Shown here piece after piece: positions 51,100 to 63,964 of a DNA stretch of 64,000 nt. The notes beneath the pieces are model-generated. The model saw nothing but the letters and a program-made list of their open reading frames with translations. It did no database searches and had not been told where the DNA came from. Numbering within the stretch: the stretch's first letter is position 1; each line of letters begins with the position of its first letter. Position numbers and translations under genes: made by a program. Where the stretch lies: the NCBI RefSeq assembly GCF_046630445.1, contig NC_092333.1, positions 100,131,001 to 100,195,000 on the forward strand. The letters run 5' to 3'. The stretch is from Rutidosis leptorrhynchoides (taxonomy: Eukaryota; Streptophyta; Magnoliopsida; Asterales; Asteraceae).

Positions 51100-51335
51100 A
51101 GGCATACCTTTACTATGTAAGAATGGATTTTGGTTCAAATGCACACTTTTAATGTCTGGTAGGATATTTGGGTTTGTAATGTTTGTAATTTCCTCTTTTT
51201 TTAGCTACTGTCTGAGATTTTGTTGGGTGGTTAGGTAATGTAAATCCACGCCTCTGTGCTTGTAATCCTCTACTTTTCACAACTTAGTGAAAAGTGTTAT
51301 AAATATAATTTATGGTTTTTGCCACAAAAAAAAGA
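51100..51335 (+). mobile_element. Truncated LINE 3' end (copy A)
   Basis: Ends TTTATGGTTTTTGCC followed by an A-rich run, the form of an L1-type 3' UTR with poly(A). Copy B carries it at 57445-57695. An inverted relative lies at 53470-53735. Confidence 0.5.
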
Positions 51336-51559
51336 GATTGTACTAGTTGCTAGTTATTAGACGGATTAGTCGCCCAAGTCCGATTGTGGGATTACATCCC
51401 CTCACAGTTGGCTCGGGAGTGCGTCAGACGCTCAAACTGGATCGAAATTAAATATTAAATAAATAAATAAAAATACAACTATTATTCTCTATTGTGTTGC
51501 ATGTAATAAAATGATATTCGTCAATATGGCTGCATTGCTTGACTGCATCCTCCTTTTCC

Positions 51560-51832
51560 TCCCCCGCAGTCCGAATGGCGAAATCGTGAAAGTTCGGACT
51601 GAAAATAAACACTCAACATAAATAGAATAAATAAAACATAATTTTCTCTTTAATTGTTGCATTGAATTGATTGATAATCGTTGATTGGTTGCATTGCTTA
51701 AATGCGTTTCCTTTTCCGTAACATTGTTTAGCCTAAGGATTGAGCAGAACTTGGGCTTGGAAATCCTAATGGACTGAAACCCACAATCAGACTTGGGCCT
51801 AAACTAATCCGTCTAACACTACCTATTGCAGG
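51560..51832 (-). mobile_element. Inverted fragment of the TGTTAGAC retroelement family
   Basis: On the minus strand it starts TGTTAGACGGATTAG at about 51823 and ends in ATTTCGCC...GACTGCGGGGGAGG, the same terminal text as at 50464-50499 on the plus strand. It is thus the same family in opposite orientation. Confidence 0.45.
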
Positions 51833-52662
51833 GATTTCACGTTTTAAAAGCCCAAAAATGTAGATAAGTAATTTTTTAATTTTGATTGCCAAACACTAAA
51901 AGTAGATTAATTGCAATTTATAAACGCAAAAATTAAAAAATTAACTTCAAATCGCCAATCCAAAACACCCCCTAAATACGACGTTAAATATATACATGAA
52001 TGGTGAAATATTAATTATATAGAATGTTTTACTTCACCTTTTCCTCTAAAAATCAGCCTCCCTAAAATTATTTTCATATACATGACCCACTAAAAATAAT
52101 TGTCTAAAATACATATCCATGTACAAATCCCACATACAAAACTTATTCTCCAAGATCATACCATATTTATGTGATTTTGGTCAACACATTAAATCAATTT
52201 CAACTACCAAATCTTTTACATTGACTCCTTGCTTTTATACCTCACATATATATAATTAATCTATACGTGTAATTAATTTATATTTATATATTAAATTATA
52301 ATTAATAATAAATTTAATTTAATTACAAAATGACACATAAACAAAAAATCTTTTGAGTATAGATAAATAGATGAATAATATAAAATTATATTTTATATGT
52401 CGTTTATTTTTCATTCTAGTTGAGCAATTTTTAATTAATATTTTATTTAAGTGTTGATGATAAAAATTATAACTATAATTATAGTACTCTATATAGAAGA
52501 ATCTATATTATTATCTGTTTTCCTTTTTTAGAGGAATCTATATTATTATCTGTTTTTCTTTTTAATTTTAATCGTATATTGTAATTGTACTGTTTATATA
52601 TAAAAAATATTTATGGCTTAATTTTAGATTTTAAATGTTTATGTGGTTCAACTAAGTAGGTT

Positions 52663-52935
52663 AAAAAAAAGCCTTAGAACTAAATATCATTTACCACTTG
52701 AGAATGTGTCATTTACTAGTAGGGTAAAAATGTAAAACCACAATATTTTTTTATACATAACTTAATATCATTTACTACTCGAGATTCGAGAATGTGTCAT
52801 TTATTAGCATAGTAAAAAATGTAAAACCACAATATTTTTCTTCGTTACAGAACTTAATATCATTTACCACTCGAGAACGTGTCATTTATTAGCATGGTAA
52901 AAATGTAAAACCACAATATATTTTTTCGTTACGGG
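52663..52935 (+). repeat. Three tandem units of about 85-90 bp
   Basis: Each unit carries ACTTAATATCATTTAC, GAGAA(T/C)GTGTCATTTA and AATGTAAAACCACAATAT. The copy B equivalent is 62030-62285, with a deletion in the first unit. Confidence 0.88.
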
Positions 52936-53070
52936 AAAAAAAGAAGCCTCACCTCTACAATTTCATGTGGAGTCATTACCATACCAATGGGTAAAACTTT
53001 TTTAGAGAGAGAAACTCAGAAAGTTGGAGTATACCATGTTTAGCCTCATTTCTTAATTACGATGTAGTTG

Positions 53071-53235
53071 CCCTTCTGCTACAATCATCATGGAGGTACT
53101 ACTTCTTTTGCTACAAACTCTGTGAGAATCACGATTAGGGTTATCAGTTGATTGCATATGTATTCTAATTTTTTATTTTTTTATTGAGAACGACTATTGT
53201 AGGGATGTATAAACCGTACGCAACTTTAAAATTGA
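53071..53235 (+). repeat. Third copy of the 49.9-kb leader block
   Basis: CATGGAGGTACTACTTCTTT and GTGAGAATCACGATTAGGGTT recur here as at 49893 and 56236, ending near GGATGTATAAACCG in all three. Confidence 0.75.
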
Positions 53236-53469
53236 AGAACATGTAAAACAGAGTAACAGTGGTGAACTGAAAAAGTTTGAATGAATTCGTTTATGTAACT
53301 ACTTTAAGCACTATGATCAGACTTTTTCTGTTATTTTGATCACAATTTTATCTAGTTGCAAACTAATGTGCGTCTATTATAAAACTTTGCATCATTACAT
53401 GCAGTTGATTTTCCTACTAGTTAAAAACGTGATTCATTTGGATTTTACTAGCAACTAGTACAATTTCTT

Positions 53470-53735
53470 TTCTTTTCTTTTTTTGTCAAAAAACATAAAT
53501 TAAATTTATAACACTATTCACTAAGTTATGAAAAGTAGAGGATTATAAGCAAAGAGGCGTGGATTTACGTTACCTAACCACCCAACAAAAGCTCAGACAG
53601 TAGCTAAAAAGGAAGAAATTACAAACATTACAAACCCAAATATCCTACCAAAACATTGAAACTGTGCATTTGAACCAAAATCCATTCTTACATAGTAAAG
53701 GTATGCCTTCAGGTTTATTAAATTTGTGTTTTTTA
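53470..53735 (-). mobile_element. Inverted copy of the truncated LINE 3' end
   Basis: Reverse complement of 51100-51335, including the flank ATTGTACTAGTTGCTAGT. The two together make a hairpin-prone inverted repeat about 2.1 kb apart. Confidence 0.55.
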
Positions 53736-53759
53736 TTTATCAATATATTTTTAATTTAT

Positions 53760-55560
53760 TGTAAATTTTGTAGATACTTGGCCGTACACAAGATGTTCGA
53801 TGTAATGCCAATGACAGCTTTTGAGGTTTGGTTAATAAAATATGTGGACTTTTTGAGGTTCGATCATTACACATTCTACAAAATTCGCAACACTATTAGT
53901 CATATCGGAGTTTATAATTATGCCTTTGAATTGATATGTGTTATATATTGTTTTTTTGGGTGATATTTTGATTAATATATCGCGCTATGGATTTCATACG
54001 TGTTATATCTATGGTAATGTTTGTTGTTATCATCTACAGGCACATGTCATCTATATGTACAAATGTCCGATATAGTTTGACTTTTGATTATTTAGTTGTA
54101 CAATGCAGGTTGTCACCATTCTGCCAACCCTTCAATATGTTGCAGCACAAATTGAACGTTACTTCCAGGAGCAGAAGTTCTATTCAGTTCTCCCAAGAGG
54201 GTGTAGAAAACTGATAAGCACAAGAATAACTTATGGATACGTTACTTCATGTAGCACCATTGTATATAATTGAATAAAATTAAATGTTACTTCTGGTAGC
54301 ACCAATGTGTCGGGTTTATGTCTCTTTAAATCTCTTGGGTAAAAAGAAAACTGATAATTTAGTGCAACTAACTCATGTCTGCAGCTATTCGCAATAATAT
54401 ATTCAAAATGCTAGAGTTCAATGATCTGAATATATGGTACTCTGAATCAAAGACGGTTGGAATGGAATCTTGACAGGATGATCTGAGTCATTGGTACTAT
54501 CATTGTTATGCAATGATACAAAACCATCTTACTAAACTTTTTAATGAATAATATTGACAGTTTTTGTGAATAACTTTTTATTGAACTTATTTGTGAATAA
54601 TATTCGATTCCATTATTTTTATTTTTTTGTGAACTATGTTTTTGTCTAACACTATGACTATTCACTATGTGCCTAAACCATTGTTTCCTATATCATAAAC
54701 GTACCATTTTCCCCATTAAAATCCCATATTTCAATCTTTATCTATGAGTTTTGAAAATTATTAATGACAATGGATGTCAGGTTTACATGGATAGAGCTAA
54801 CATGAGCGCACATAAATAGTACAAAGAACCTACAATATGGACAAATATCGTCCATACAATATGGGTGCAGTAACTAAAAAAGCAGATAATTTGCATCTAC
54901 CAAACTAAAGCTAAGCAGTGAATGAGGACAAAGATGAGTAAACTTTTTTGAATTGGCGACATGTAATATATCATAGATGGTGACTGCAAAGACGGTGGAT
55001 TGTATTACGATGCAGTTGAATCAGGTGGTTACAAATATAAGGGTGTATTTAAAACAGTATACCTTCCTTCATTAGTGTAATGGACACGTTTTCATTGGTG
55101 TAATATACCATCTTTGATGTCATAAAATTGTTTCTAAATGCTAATCTAATCATGTTTGATCTCCTAATTAATGAAATTGGTTAAATTCTTAAGTCTGTTT
55201 CATTTATTAAGAAAATCATTATCACTGGTGTATTATTCTAGTCAACGATTATAATCAATAGCTTTCACTAAATTTTAAAAATAATTATGATCTATTATGA
55301 CTAATGCGAAAACATATTATAACATTAATATATGACTAAACAAAGTATTATTTCTCTTTGAGCAGCCTTGGAATGAAGACTCTGGCATATTGTGCCAGTA
55401 ACATGCTTTTTTTACAGTAACACATTCCTGTTTTGTTCTACATATGTGGTGTTTCTACTGTATATGCATATTGTGCCAATACAGTGTATTCTTCGATCTC
55501 ACTGTGGTGTGTTATGCAGGGTTTCCCGGATGCACGACCAAAGGAAACGAAAGTAGTGCA
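53760..55560 (+). other. Exon-like fragments of unidentified origin
   Basis: Short stretches sit behind plausible splice acceptors: TTTTGTAG before 53773 with GAG/GT after; AATGCAG before 54110 opening VVTILPTLQYVAAQIERYF for about 55 codons; TATGCAG before 55520 opening GFPDARPKETKVVQNYVFK. They have less biased codons than the surroundings but I cannot assign a family or one continuous gene. They may be captured gene pieces or remnants of a decayed gene. Confidence 0.3.
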
Positions 55561-55651
55561 GAATTATGTGTTTAAACATACTGTACAAGTGGTTAAGCAC
55601 AATTTGCTTACTATTAATCACACTTTATCTTTTAGATAAACAGAGAATACT

Positions 55652-56090
<439 letters not shown>

Positions 56091-57262
56091 ATAGCCTTTG
56101 ATATTGAGAAAATTTAAAAGTTCATTTTTATTAATAATATTAATTAGTAAATAACTAAATTAGTTAAATAATTAATTTAGTTATAATTTTATTATTAATT
56201 AATCCTTATTAACTAAATTAATAATTAATAATTAGCATTGCCCGTTCCGCCACAACCATTATGGAGGTACTACTTCTTTTTCTACACACTTTGTGAGAAT
56301 CACGATTAGAGTTATTAGTTGATTGCATATGTATTTTTATTTTTTTTTATTAAGAACGGCTATTTTAAAGATGTATAAACCGCATGGCAACTAATTAAAA
56401 AAACTTCATGCATTGTATTTGACGGCCACTCTTTCTTTTTCCTTATTATTTTCCTTTTTATGCTTAATTTTATTTTCTATTTATTTTATTAAACAATAAT
56501 GATCGGGGTCGGGATGAGCCGCTTACCTTGACTAGGTTTCAAATCCCGAAAAAGAGGAATACATAAAAAAATCTCTTGTTCTGCAGCGTTGAAGAAGATT
56601 GTATCAGCGATAAATGTTTAAAGTGCAAGTCCTGCTCAATCCTTAGGCAGCAAGCCACGACGTAAAAGAAAATTTTTTAGGGAAAAGGAACGCAGTCAAA
56701 CATTATTCAACCACATCCGCGAATGTCAATTTATTCAATGCATCAAATAAGAGAAAAAATGTTATTTTTATTTCTTTATATTTATCGTTCTTTTCCAGTC
56801 CGAACTTTTCGCGATTTCGCCGTTCAGCATGCGGGGGAGTGTTAGACAAATTAGTTTAGGCCCAAGTCTGATTGTGGGCTTGGGCCCGTTAGGGCTACTT
56901 TGTAGCTTTTAGGGTTATGTATACTCTATATATATATATCAAGCTTTGATACCATGTTACCTAATGAATTTCTCATTTGACTATTATTGATGACATAAGA
57001 CCCTATTTATAGAATACATATACCTACATTGAAATCCTAATGAACCCAAATCCACAATCGAACATGGGCCTAAATACATATAGGTATATAGATTTATTTA
57101 TTTTTCTTCCAATCTGAGCTTTCGTGATTTCGCAGCTCGAATTGTGGGGGAGTGTGAGATGATAGATTAGTGGCCCAACCCGATAGTGGGCTTGGGTCCA
57201 TTAGGGTTACTATGTAGCTTTTAGTGTTATGTATACTCTATATATATCGAGCTCTGATACCA

Positions 57263-57397
57263 TGTTATATAATGAATTTCCCATTTGAATATTATTGATT
57301 ACATAATACCCTATTTATAGAATACATATACCTACATAGAAATCTTAATGGACCCAAACTCACATTCGGACTTGGGCCTAAACTGATCCATCTAACA
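57263..57397 (-). mobile_element. TRIM-like 135-bp LTR with primer site (copy B)
   Basis: Counterpart of 50919-51053; primer site on plus strand 57249-57262 (GAGCTCTGATACCA). Confidence 0.6.
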
Positions 57398-57444
57398 TTA
57401 ATAATATATTAATAAATAAAAAACACTAATCTAATAAACCTGAA

Positions 57445-57695
57445 GGCATACCTTTACTATGTAAGAATGTATTTTGATTCAAATGCACACTTTTAATGTC
57501 TTGGTAGGAAATTTGGGTTTGTAATGTTTGTAATTTCCTCTTTTTTAGCTACTGTCTGAGATTTTGTTGAGTGGTTAGGTAATGTAAATCCTCGCCTCTT
57601 TGCTTGTAATCCTCTACGTTTCACAACTTAGTGAAAAGTGTTGTAAATATAATTTATGGTTTTTGCCAAAAAAAAAGAAAAAAAAAAGAAAAGAG
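57445..57695 (+). mobile_element. Truncated LINE 3' end (copy B)
   Basis: Same sequence as 51100-51335 with a longer poly(A)/AAG tail. Confidence 0.5.
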
Positions 57696-58449
57696 AGATT
57701 GTACTAGTTGCTAGTTGTTAGACGAATTAGTCGCCCAAGACCGATTGTGGGATTACATCCCCTCGCAGTTGGAGCGGGAGTGGGTTGGACGCTCAAACTG
57801 GATCGATGTAATGACCCGACTTTTTCGACTTGCTTCTGTGCTTTATGCTTTCACGAAACTGCGTATTTGTGCGTACTGTGCTATATTTTACTCTAGGATA
57901 TTTCTACATGTGGATTACTTTCGTTTATATATTAAAATGTGTCATTAAGTATGTAGGTTATTTAACTTGATCCTCGGAAGCCTTTATGACCGTTAGTGTC
58001 ACTTGACCTTTAGAACGAGCTATGTTTGTCGGTACACGTTTAACTTTGGTCATAATCGGAATATTATGACTGCGAAATACTAATTGTTATTTTATAATAA
58101 CAATTACTTGGGTTTTTTGGATGCTTAATTACGCTTAGTAATTTACTAGAACACACTAGTTAGTCTTGTTGGACTTTCTACCTTGTTGGACTTAAGCCCA
58201 CCCTACTCTAGCTAGTGGACTATTTAATTAGCCCAATTATTAATGATTAATGACCCAATAATGTGTAAGACAAATGCCCATTTATAAGAGCCAACATACT
58301 AGCATTTTTGCTTACCATTATCCTTAATGTTGCATGGGATCCTAACATAAGCACCAACTTTAGACAACCATTAACCATAATGCAAAAAGTTGTCCCCCTT
58401 TGTCCCCCACCAAACCTACGGCCACCACCACCTCCATACACCCCCACCT

Positions 58450-58458
58450 TTTATAAAT
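58450..58458 (+). promoter_or_regulatory. TATA box of the 2.96-kb solo LTR
   Basis: TTTATAAATACC, followed about 30 bases on by a leader rich in ACACTTACTCTC and CTT repeats. Confidence 0.5.
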
Positions 58459-58679
58459 ACCAAGCTAATTCCATGCATTTCACACTTGATCTCATTTACA
58501 ATTTACACACACTTACTCTCTTATTTTCTCTCTAGTCTTTCTCACTCTAAAACTTGTAAGTTTCTTGATTTTCTTCTTCTTCTTCTTCTTCTTCTTCTTC
58601 CTTTCTTGGTCACGACATCATCATCATTGGAAGATCAAGCTCTTTAGCTTTTAGATCTTGTTATATCTTGTAGATTCAA

Positions 58680-59065
58680 ACTTGGATTTGAATCCTTCAA
58701 GAACATGGAAGATTCAAGCTTTTTAGCTTTGAATCTTCACTTACTTTGTTAGATCTAAATCTTTTAGCTTATAATCTTTGTATTTTGTTGTAAAGATTCA
58801 AACTTTTGTTTGTAATCTTCATGTAACTTGAAGATCTAGCTTCATGCTTCAAGGATCTTCAAGAACAATCAAGATTCAAGCTTTCTAGCTTTGAATCTTC
58901 ATTTCTTTTGTTGGATCTAAGTTTTCTAACTTATGATCTCGTTATTTTGTTATAAAGATCAAAACTTATGTTTATGATCTTCATGTAACTTGAAGATCTA
59001 AGCTTTATGCTTCAAGATCTTCAAGAACACCAAAGATCAAACTTTCTAGCTTTGTAATCTCATAA
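58680..59065 (+). repeat. About 2.4 tandem copies of a 162-bp unit
   Basis: Units share CAAGAACA near 58700, 58860 and 59023, then AAGATTCAAGCTTT(T/C)TAGC, and CTTCATGTAACTTGAAGATC. They are full of self-complementary words such as CTTGAAGATC/GATCTTCAAG. Confidence 0.8.
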
Positions 59066-60895
59066 CTTTTGTTAAAAGGATCCAAGCTCTCTAGCTTAGG
59101 GTTCCATTACTTTGTTTGATCAAGTTTATGATCATACTTATTTGATTGAATGAAAGTTTGTAGCTTTAGTTGTAAATAGAACTTGTATTTGTGTTAAGAC
59201 TAAGAATATGATGTAACCTTGGTTCATCATCCTTCTAAAACTCTTAAGTGAGTTGTACTCTTACTTGGTCTTAACATTTTGTGAATTGATGGTTGAATTT
59301 TGGTCAAAGTGATGCTACCACATCAAGGAGTTGTACACTTGAAGCTACAAGCATCAAGGATGAGAACCGTGATGAGCATCAAGCACCAAGAATCCCACCG
59401 GAGCACTTGTTTACTGTTTTTCGGGGTCTGATCGGACTTGCTAGGCTTCTGGAAAGTTGATTTTCAGATAGTTCGTTTCGATTAGTTGACTTTTCGTTTA
59501 AGACTCACCTAAATCCGATATACGGTTTAGGATTTATAGCCTTTTTAAAACCACTACGCCTTTGTAACGTTGTGCTGAAATTTTTGACCTACTCGCACTT
59601 AAACCATCGCCACGGTCAAACGAATACGAGTTAGGTTCTGAAAATTGGTCAGTGGTTAGAGGACTCACATATGGAGCCATGGACACTGACTAAACATCTT
59701 TTCGATTTTTATAGAGGTCGTAACAGCTGTCCACAGTCAGCCTTTTGTTTCGATCTCTATTCTTGTTAAACTTACCTTAGTTTTGATGAATGATGATGAT
59801 GATGATGATAATGACACTTAAACTTAGTTTATGCACTTTTAAACTTATGGGGACAACATACTAACCTAGTGACCTTTGACTTAGGTTGACGACCTTTCGG
59901 ACCGACTTACTACTTGCATACTTTTCGTATCGACTTTTACTGCTTATTCACTGTGAGTTATAGCATCCCTTACTACTTTTTAATATTTTTGAGACTGAGA
60001 ATACATGCGCTTTTTATGTTTTACATACTAGACACGAGTGCTTAAACTTTACATATGTGTGGGTAACATAACGGCACAAAGATTCCCCTTAGCTCGGTAA
60101 CGTTTAATCATTGGTTTCATAACCGTGAACGCGAATCTTAGATATGAATCCATAGGGTTTGACATCCCCACTCAGGCTAGTCGCGCTAGCATTCAACGGG
60201 TGTTTAATACTTCGAGGACAAACGTACTCGCCAAGTGCACTTTTAGGGGGTGATATACAAACATTAAGTCTAGTTACCGGGTGCCCACGTTTAAGCATAT
60301 ACTTTTCATATTGATTTAAACTGCTGGTTGAAGCACTGAAATCTCGTGGTCTACATTACTTTACTGATTACAAACTATAGCTCACCAACATCCGTGTTGA
60401 CTTTTTTTAGCGTGTATTTATCAGGTGCTTAGACGTTGTTGCTTCTACTGTTAGACTTGCTGTCTTGGTGTTAGACTTGCTGTTACAAACATGCTGTATT
60501 AGACTTCCGCTGCATTACTTAGATATGTCTCAATCATGGAACTTTTATTTTGCATTCGCAACTTATGTTATTTTCAAACAATGGCTTTGTAACGACCTCT
60601 GGGTTACGTACTTATATTTATGCTTCTATTCATAGGAAGCCCGTTGTCTTTTGTAAAACGCTATCTTTTTAGGAATGCAAAACTGGTTTTCAAACAGCAT
60701 ATAGTGTTCGACCTTGTAATGATCCTGTTGTTGATGAACCGTACACGATGGTTTTGTACGGGGCGTCACAATTGAAATTAAATATTAAATAAATAAATAA
60801 AAATACAACTATTATTCTCTATTTTGTTGCATGTAGTAAAATGATATTCGTCAATATGGCTGCATTGCTAACTGCGTCCTCCTTTTCCTCCCCCG

Positions 60896-60930
60896 CAGTC
60901 CGAACGGCGAAATCGCGAAAGTTCGGACTT
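60896..60930. other. Hairpin next to a purine tract (TGTTAGAC family, copy B)
   Basis: AGTCCGAAC and GTTCGGACT pair perfectly around GGCGAAATCGCGAAA. On the minus strand the purine tract GCGGGGGAGG follows. The copy A version is at 51571-51602 with one mismatch. Confidence 0.55.
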
Positions 60931-62029
60931 GAAAGAAACACTCAACATAAAGAGAATAAATAAAACCTAATTTCTCTTTAATTGTTGCATCGAATTGATT
61001 GATAATCGTTGATTGGTTGCATTGCTTGACTGCATTTCCTTTTCCGTAACATTCTTTTTTTTTCACGTCGTGACTTGTTTTGTTTAGCCTAAGGACTGAG
61101 CAGAACTTTGGCTTGAAAATCCTAATGGACTGAAACCCACAATCGTACTTGGGCCTAAACTAATCCGTCTAACACTACCTATTGCAGGGAGTTCACGTTT
61201 TGAAAGCCCAAAAATATAGATAAGTAATTTTTTAATTTTGATTGCCAAACACTAAAAGTAGATTAATTGCGATTTATAAACGCAAAAATTAAAAAATTAA
61301 CTTCAAATCGCCAATCCAAAACACCCCCTAAATACGACGTTAAATATATACATGAATGGTGAAATATTAATTATATAGAATGTTTTACTTCACCTTTTCC
61401 TCTAAAAATCAGCCTCCCTAAAATTATTTTCATATACATGACCCACTAAAAATAATTGTCTAAAACACATATCCATGTACAAATCCCACATACAAAACTT
61501 ATTCTCCAAGATCATACCATATTTATGTGATTTTGGTCAACACATTAAATCAATTTCAACTGCCAAATCTTTTACATTGACTCCTTACTTTTATACCTCA
61601 CGTATATCACATATATATATAATTAATCTATACGTATAATTAATTTATATTTATATATTAAATTATAATTAATAATAAATTTAATTTAATTACACAATGA
61701 TACATAAACAAAAATCTTTTTAGTATAGATAAATAGATGAATAATATAAAATTATATTTGATATGTCTTTTATTTTTCATTCTAGTTGAGCAATTTTTAA
61801 TTAATATTTTATTTTAGTGTTGATGATAAAAATTATAACTATAATTATAATACTCTATATAGAAGAATCTATATTATTATCTGTTTTCTTTTTTAGAGAA
61901 ATCTATATCATTATCCGTTTTTCTTTTTAATTTTAATTGTATATTGTAATTGTATTGTTTATATATAAAAAATATTTATAGCTTAATTTTAGATTTTAAA
62001 TGTTTATGTGGCACAACTAAGTAGGTTAA

Positions 62030-62285
62030 AAAAAAGCCTTAGAACTAAATATCATTTACCACTTGAGAATGTGGTAAAAATGTAAAACCGCAATATTTTT
62101 TTTATACAGAACTTAATATCATTTACTACTCGAGATTCGAGAATGTGTCATTTATTAGCATAGTAAAAATGTAAAACCACAATATTTTTCTTCGTTACAG
62201 AACTTAATATCATTTACCACTCGAGAACGTGTCATTTGTTAGCATGGTAAAAATGTAAAACCACAATATATTTTTTCGTTACTGG
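62030..62285 (+). repeat. Tandem units of about 85-90 bp (copy B)
   Basis: Counterpart of 52663-52935. Confidence 0.88.
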
Positions 62286-62550
62286 AAAAAAGGAAACCTC
62301 ACCTCTACAATTTCATGTGGAGTCATTACCATACCAACGGGTAAAACTTTTTTAGAGAGAGAAACGCAGAAAGTTGGAGTATGTGACAACCCGAAAATTT
62401 CCAACTAAATTTAAACTTTATCTTTACATTATTCCGACATGATAAGCAAAGTTTGTTAAGATAAATCACAAGAATTTTAAACTGTGTTCATACATTGTTT
62501 AACCTTGATCAAATTCCGACGATTCACGAACTATTATATAAATGGATATG

Positions 62551-62552
<2 letters not shown>

Positions 62553-62637
<85 letters not shown>
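62553..62637. repeat. (TA)n microsatellite
   Basis: Uninterrupted dinucleotide tract inside the truncated LTR. Confidence 0.95.
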
Positions 62638-62642
<5 letters not shown>

Positions 62643-63697
62643 CTTGAGAATATTAACAAAGTATTAAACGTATAATACTTTACATGAACGTATTTGGTTC
62701 AATATGTTTATCGATGGAATTAGATGATGATACCAAATGATTAAGTTATCAGAAACATTGTGATATGATTACGGGTCTCTATTGAGAGGCCCACTTTGAT
62801 TTAGGAAACCTTTCCTTTTTAACAGTATCCGGAATAATTGGTAAAGTGATCTACATATGAAAACAAAGTGTCAAATAACGAGAATTAGACAAAAGTTAGT
62901 GGAAGACTAAATTACATAATAATCAATTAATTTAGTTTCAAATGTACGAAAACGTTTTCGCTATAATAGAACTTGATTATTTAAAATGTCTTTGATTAAT
63001 TAACATGAGTTGAAATATTGGTTGTTAGATATATAAATAACTTGCAAAGTGAATTTAAAACGTGTTTATGTATATTAGATATAATTGAGTTCAAATTAAT
63101 TAAGTAAATGATTGTAACACTCGCTTATTGATTCGATTGATATTTAGATATGTCAATTAGTACGTTAAGAAGTTAAAATAAATGCTAGCACATAAATGAA
63201 CTATACTTAGTTAAGTTTTAAAATGAAAATGTTATATAATATAGTAATTCCTATTATGTAAACGATCTAAAATGTTACTTTGAAATATAATTAGTATTTG
63301 AAAAACTAAATAGATATTTCAAAAATATATAAATTAATATATCTAAATGAATATGTATGTAAATATATATATATTTTTACAAAATGATAAAATATAATAT
63401 TAACCTTGATATATAAACGTCTTGATTTAAAAATACTATTTTATATATATGTATATATATCGAAACGACGATTTACAGAAGAAAATGATCAAAATACTCA
63501 ATAGATTAAGTTACACTTTGAGTGGGTTAGTTTTTTCATTAATTTAAGTCTAATTATTAATAAAGGCACACGTCGCGTAACGTAAAGTGCGAGTTTTCCA
63601 AATGTACGAAAATGAGTTTGAGAAACAGGAACCGGGACATAAGTCGAGCGTAAACGTACAAGTTATTGGAACTAAAATTACAAGTCATCTATACTCG

Positions 63698-63700
63698 TAA

Positions 63701-63782
<82 letters not shown>
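63698..63782. repeat. (TA)n microsatellite
   Basis: Second dinucleotide tract in the same LTR. Confidence 0.95.
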
Positions 63783-63786
<4 letters not shown>

Positions 63787-63953
63787 TATTAATTAAATAA
63801 ATATATATTAATATATATATTAAAAATAAGTGTCAGCAGCATAGGTTAAACGAATGTGAGTTGGCCACTTGATCCATGCGATCGCATGGCTAACCCATGC
63901 AAACCCCATGCGATCGCATGTGGGGGAGGGGGGAGGAGGTTAGTGGAAAAAGT

Positions 63954-63964
63954 TGTATAAATTC
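63954..63964 (+). promoter_or_regulatory. TATA box of the right-edge LTR
   Basis: TTGTATAAATTCG lies about 45 bases after the second palindrome (CCATGCGATCGCATG). Confidence 0.45.

Larger units (their letters stand above)
57807..60770 (+). mobile_element. Solo LTR (2.96 kb) with TSD ATCGA/ATTGA
   Basis: Starts TGTAATGACCCGAC and ends TACGGGGCGTCACA. The flanks are ATCGA (57802-57806) and ATTGA (60771-60775), one mismatch. Copy A shows the intact empty site at about 51438-51446 (GGATCGAAATTAAA). A TATA box (58450-58458) is followed by a CTT-rich leader and a 162-bp tandem repeat. Near the 3' end is GAGACTGAGAATACATGCGC, shared with the E1 and E3 LTRs although the rest is different. No interior is attached. 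Confidence 0.9.
56171..62381 (+). repeat. Direct duplication, copy B
   Basis: Matches 49826-53034 apart from small indels, once the 2.96-kb solo LTR (57807-60770) is removed. It ends abruptly at the LTR beginning 62382. Confidence 0.85.
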
